From Bacteroidales bacterium (lineage in GTDB: Bacteria > Bacteroidota > Bacteroidia > Bacteroidales > F082): 8,560 nucleotides of DNA. The notes below the pieces were generated by a model that had not been told where the DNA came from, ran no database searches, and saw only the letters and a list, made by a program, of their open reading frames with translations. Both the position numbers and the translations under genes were made by a program. The stretch covers positions 1 to 8,560 of the forward strand of contig JAOZNY010000129.1 in the NCBI GenBank assembly GCA_029933565.1, given 5' to 3'. Position 1 is the stretch's first letter. Every line of letters starts with the position of its first letter. Positions 5,886-8,560 of the stretch are shown here, one piece after another.

Positions 5886-8144
5886 CTAATCAAAAGGGAT
5901 TGTAATCTCCACCTTTGTCCCTTTTTTATGTTCACCTGAAATAGTGAAAGTACCATTCCACTTATTTACACGTTCAGTTATTGTCATTAGCCCAAATGAA
6001 GATTTATCGTTGATTTGATTCTCAGTTATGCCTACTCCATTATCGTTAACAGTAAATAAATATCCATCGTTGTTCATTTCAAACTTAATATCTACTTTGC
6101 TCGCTTTGGCATATCGGTAAATATTAGTTAAAACTTCCATAAGTATTCTGTAAAGAGTAGTAGATCTGTCATATTCAACTTCAAAAATATCAGGCTTAAA
6201 TTGCACCTCACAATTAATACCAGTCCTTTCCTCAAACTTCTTTACTTCTGATTTAATTGTTTCCAGAAGGCCTAATTTGTCAAGCATTTCAGGTCTTAGC
6301 TGGATTGAAAGTTTTTGAACTTCTTTTACGCCAATATCAATAATATTTTTCATTGATGTGAACTTATTATTGAGTTGTTCACTTTCTTTTGGCCATTTAT
6401 TAATAATCCACTGCAAGTCCATTTTTAAGCCGGTAAGTAGCTGACCTATACCATCATGTATTTCCTTTCCAATTCTTTTTTTCTCCTCTTCAAATTTTGC
6501 ATCCATGTATTTTGTGAGCCCTCTGAGTTGTTCCTTTGATTTTTTTAGTTTTTCTTCTGCCTGCTTGCGTACCGTAATGTCTTCGGCAACTTTTAAAAAA
6601 TTAATAATTTCACCTTGATTATTAAAAATTGCAGAAATAGATGCTGATTCCCAGAATAATTTCCCGTTTTTCTTTTTATTTAGAAACTCTCCATGCCACT
6701 CTTTTCCGGCAGAAATGGTAGTCCATAAATCTTTATAAATTTCATTGCTTTGCTCTCCTGCATTTAAAATTCTTGGATTTTCACCCTTGGCTTCATCAAA
6801 AGTATAACCTGTTATTTCGGTAAATTTAGGATTTACATATTCCAGTCTTCCTTTTAAATCAGTAATAGCAATTACTGATGGGCTTTGTTTAACTGCTGCT
6901 GATAGTTTAAGAAGTTCTTTTTCTGCTATTTTTTCTTTTGTAACATCAAATGATATTCCTCCAATCAATTTTTTTCCTTCAGGTTGTTCAATGGTAAATA
7001 TGTAATTTTTATAATAAAATAACTTCCCATATTTATCAACAACTGATCCTTCAGTAATTAAATTTTTACCATTAAGCACTTTCCTATCCTCTATTGTAAA
7101 TCCATCTGCTATTTCTTTTGGGAAGAAATCATATACTGACTTGCCTATAATATTGTTAATATTAAAACGATCGTTATTAAACTTATTTGAAAATAAATAA
7201 TTACCATCAGCGTTCTTTATAAATATTCCGGCAGGCATATAATTCATAAATGCTTGGAATCTGTTTTCACTCTCTTTTATTTCTTTTTCTGCTTCCTTGC
7301 GTCTGGTTAAGTCACGTGCAATTCCGAGCACTACCATTTTGTTTTTTATTTTTACTGGAAATGTGCTTATCTCCACAGATATTTTGTGGCCATCTTTATG
7401 TTTTAGAGTAAATTCTTCGGACCCTGATTTTTTACCCAATAGGCTGTTGGCTATTGATTTAGTAACTTTCGAAAATTGATTGTTTGATACTAGTCCGAGA
7501 TTGAAAATGTTTGATCCTATTAGTTCTTCTTTTTTGTAACCAATTAATTCCTCTGCAGCTTTATTTCCATCAAGGAATTTCCCTTTTATGTCTGACAGAT
7601 AATAAGCATCAGGGGCTGATTCAAATAATATTTTCAATCGCTCTTCAGAACTCCTTATGGTTTCTTCAGCCTTTTTTCGTTCGGCAATTTCCAGTTTTAA
7701 TTCTGCCGTACGTTCATCAATTAATACTTCCAGATTTTCATGATATTCCTTTAATTCTTGCTCTGCCCTGAACCGGATAATAGCATTGTTAACTGTTATT
7801 GGTAGCAGATTAAGATATTGCCCATTAATATCTTTAATTAAATAATCGTAGGCTCCTAATTTCATTGCCTTTACTGCAACCCCTTCGTCGCCAACTCCGG
7901 TAGTAATTACCATTGGGGTATCTTTTAGGTCTTTTAGAATATCGAAGGCATTACCATCTCCAAGGAAAAAATCTGAGACAATAATATCATATTTTTTAGT
8001 TTCTAGTATTTTTTTTGCCTCTTTTACCGAACCTGAAATATCAAAATTGTAGTGAAAATCATTATTATTAGCAAAGCGTACAAACGCCATTTGGTCTATC
8101 TTGTCGTCTTCAATCAGTAATAATTGTTTCTTATGTATTTTCAT
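5886..8144 (-). CDS. Soluble sensor histidine kinase, REC-PAS-PAS-PAS-HisKA_3-HATPase
   Basis: This 752-residue protein has no membrane segment or signal peptide, so it is a cytoplasmic kinase. Residues 1-125 are an N-terminal receiver: acidic pocket Glu12-Asp13-Asp14, phospho-acceptor Asp58 in VSDFFLGDG, Thr81 and Lys104 in YLIKD. A coiled coil (~125-165) leads to three PAS domains at ~165-285, ~292-405 and ~412-528, each closed by a DxT motif (RDLTRRKEAE, FDVTKEK, EDITVRKQAE). The HisKA_3 dimerisation domain has KRIGKEIHDGIGQLL with phospho-acceptor His563. The ATPase domain has an N-box around Asn674 (EVLTNIYRYAKAS), a G1 box DNGVGI (701-706), a G2-like FGLMTITERV and a GTKVEI end. All key residues are present, so it should be active. 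HisKA_3 kinases normally phosphorylate NarL-type regulators; here the receiver comes first and could take input from the receiver protein encoded 11 bp upstream. The PAS ligands cannot be predicted. It is convergent with the usher gene, with a 24-bp gap. Confidence 0.95.
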   Translation of the reverse strand: MKIHKKQLLLIEDDKIDQMAFVRFANNNDFHYNFDISGSVKEAKKILETKKYDIIVSDFFLGDGNAFDILKDLKDTPMVITTGVGDEGVAVKAMKLGAYDYLIKDINGQYLNLLPITVNNAIIRFRAEQELKEYHENLEVLIDERTAELKLEIAERKKAEETIRSSEERLKILFESAPDAYYLSDIKGKFLDGNKAAEELIGYKKEELIGSNIFNLGLVSNNQFSKVTKSIANSLLGKKSGSEEFTLKHKDGHKISVEISTFPVKIKNKMVVLGIARDLTRRKEAEKEIKESENRFQAFMNYMPAGIFIKNADGNYLFSNKFNNDRFNINNIIGKSVYDFFPKEIADGFTIEDRKVLNGKNLITEGSVVDKYGKLFYYKNYIFTIEQPEGKKLIGGISFDVTKEKIAEKELLKLSAAVKQSPSVIAITDLKGRLEYVNPKFTEITGYTFDEAKGENPRILNAGEQSNEIYKDLWTTISAGKEWHGEFLNKKKNGKLFWESASISAIFNNQGEIINFLKVAEDITVRKQAEEKLKKSKEQLRGLTKYMDAKFEEEKKRIGKEIHDGIGQLLTGLKMDLQWIINKWPKESEQLNNKFTSMKNIIDIGVKEVQKLSIQLRPEMLDKLGLLETIKSEVKKFEERTGINCEVQFKPDIFEVEYDRSTTLYRILMEVLTNIYRYAKASKVDIKFEMNNDGYLFTVNDNGVGITENQINDKSSFGLMTITERVNKWNGTFTISGEHKKGTKVEITIPFD

Positions 8145-8155
8145 TATTTCTTAAT

Positions 8156-8560
8156 TTACGGTAGTTCGCTTAGTGTCCAGTACAAATGTATTGTTTTTAC
8201 AACTTCTACAAATTGTAGATAATCTACAGGCTTAATCATATAACCGGCTACGCCAAGATTAAAACTTTCTATTTTATCCTGATCTTCTTTAGAGGTGGTT
8301 AGTACAACTACAGGTATTCTTTTAATTTTATCATCTTTTTTGGCAATCTCCAAAAACTCTATACCATTCATTTTTGGCATGTTCAAATCCAAAAGGATTA
8401 TTCCAGGTTTTGCTTTGTTAGGGTCTCTTAAATATTCCAAAGCATCTTCACCATTTTCAACAACAATAAGCGGGTTAGTTACTTTAAGGTCCCTTAAAGC
8501 TCTCTTTACTGTCATAGCATCTACCTTGTCGTCTTCTGCCAGTAAAATTGGTATTTTATT
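8156..8560 (-). CDS. Rcp1-like single-domain response regulator (start beyond window edge)
   Basis: The frame is open to the window edge, giving 134 visible residues. The Met at 8515 is internal, because the 15 codons before it encode IPILLAEDD, the first strand and acidic pocket of a receiver. Other receiver residues are intact: Asp58 in LLDLNMPKMNG (counting from the first visible residue), Thr88 in VVLTTS and Lys110 in GYMIKPVD. There is no output domain; the protein ends soon after the last helix with YWTLSELP, typical of Rcp1-type receivers that work with PAS- or GAF-rich kinases. It is the upstream partner of the kinase gene, 11 bp away, so the two are probably one operon forming a phosphorelay or feedback pair. 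Probably only a few N-terminal residues are missing. Confidence 0.93.
   Translation of the reverse strand, partial: NKIPILLAEDDKVDAMTVKRALRDLKVTNPLIVVENGEDALEYLRDPNKAKPGIILLDLNMPKMNGIEFLEIAKKDDKIKRIPVVVLTTSKEDQDKIESFNLGVAGYMIKPVDYLQFVEVVKTIHLYWTLSELP

Noticed and set aside
5892..5927. Inverted repeat AAAAGGGA/TCCCTTTT with an 18-base loop and following T's, which could terminate transcription of the usher gene
   Set aside because: It lies inside the last codons of the kinase gene on the other strand, exactly over the conserved GTKVEI-x-IP ending, so the bases are explained by coding. The loop is long and the stem is A/T-rich; termination is possible but not supported.
8156..8515. A receiver protein starting at the Met at 8515
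   Set aside because: The 15 upstream codons in frame encode the first β-strand and the acidic pocket (LLAEDD) needed by any receiver, so the true start is beyond the window edge.
1..8560. CRISPR array, tRNA genes, insertion sequence or attachment sites
   Set aside because: No regularly spaced repeats, no cloverleaf-like sequence, no transposase or terminal inverted repeats were seen; the only direct repeat is the 229-bp duplication.

Overview
The window is AT-rich and looks like chromosomal DNA from a member of the Bacteroidota. Genes are tightly packed, start codons are mostly preceded by A/T-rich sequence rather than strong Shine-Dalgarno sites, and DUF4402 secreted proteins, a SPOR-domain outer-membrane protein and soluble PAS-rich HisKA_3 kinases occur together. 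The placement comes from gene content and composition only; no rRNA or other taxonomic marker is present.

Left edge (1-372, + strand): the C-terminal part of a NarL/FixJ-type response regulator, with the end of its receiver domain and a LuxR-type HTH. It is followed by a 196-bp non-coding gap with a perfect 14-bp palindrome.

Centre (569-5861, + strand): a four-gene cluster that I read as a chaperone-usher-like surface-fibre assembly system. It consists of a DUF4402 secreted protein (candidate major subunit), a PapD-like periplasmic chaperone, a second, Cys-containing DUF4402 protein (candidate minor or tip subunit), and a 995-residue outer-membrane protein. The last has usher-like barrel and plug signatures and a C-terminal SPOR domain. 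The last two genes overlap by one base (TAATG). Between the first subunit and the chaperone lies a 229-bp tandem duplication. It repeats the end of the subunit gene, a strong hairpin and the start region of the chaperone gene, and leaves a 43-codon chimeric mini-ORF. The hairpins after the subunit gene would suit differential expression: much subunit, less chaperone and usher.

Right part (5886-8560, - strand, convergent): a soluble sensor kinase with architecture REC-PAS-PAS-PAS-HisKA_3-HATPase, and upstream of it a stand-alone Rcp1-like receiver protein whose start lies beyond the window edge. They are 11 bp apart and probably co-transcribed. The HisKA_3 kinase class usually signals to NarL-type regulators such as the one at the left edge, so signalling genes flank the fibre cluster on both sides. 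A regulatory link is only an inference.

The most notable item is the chaperone-usher-like cluster with DUF4402 subunits and a SPOR-tailed usher. Classical chaperone-usher systems are best known from Proteobacteria, whereas Bacteroidota are known mainly for type V (FimA/Mfa) pili.
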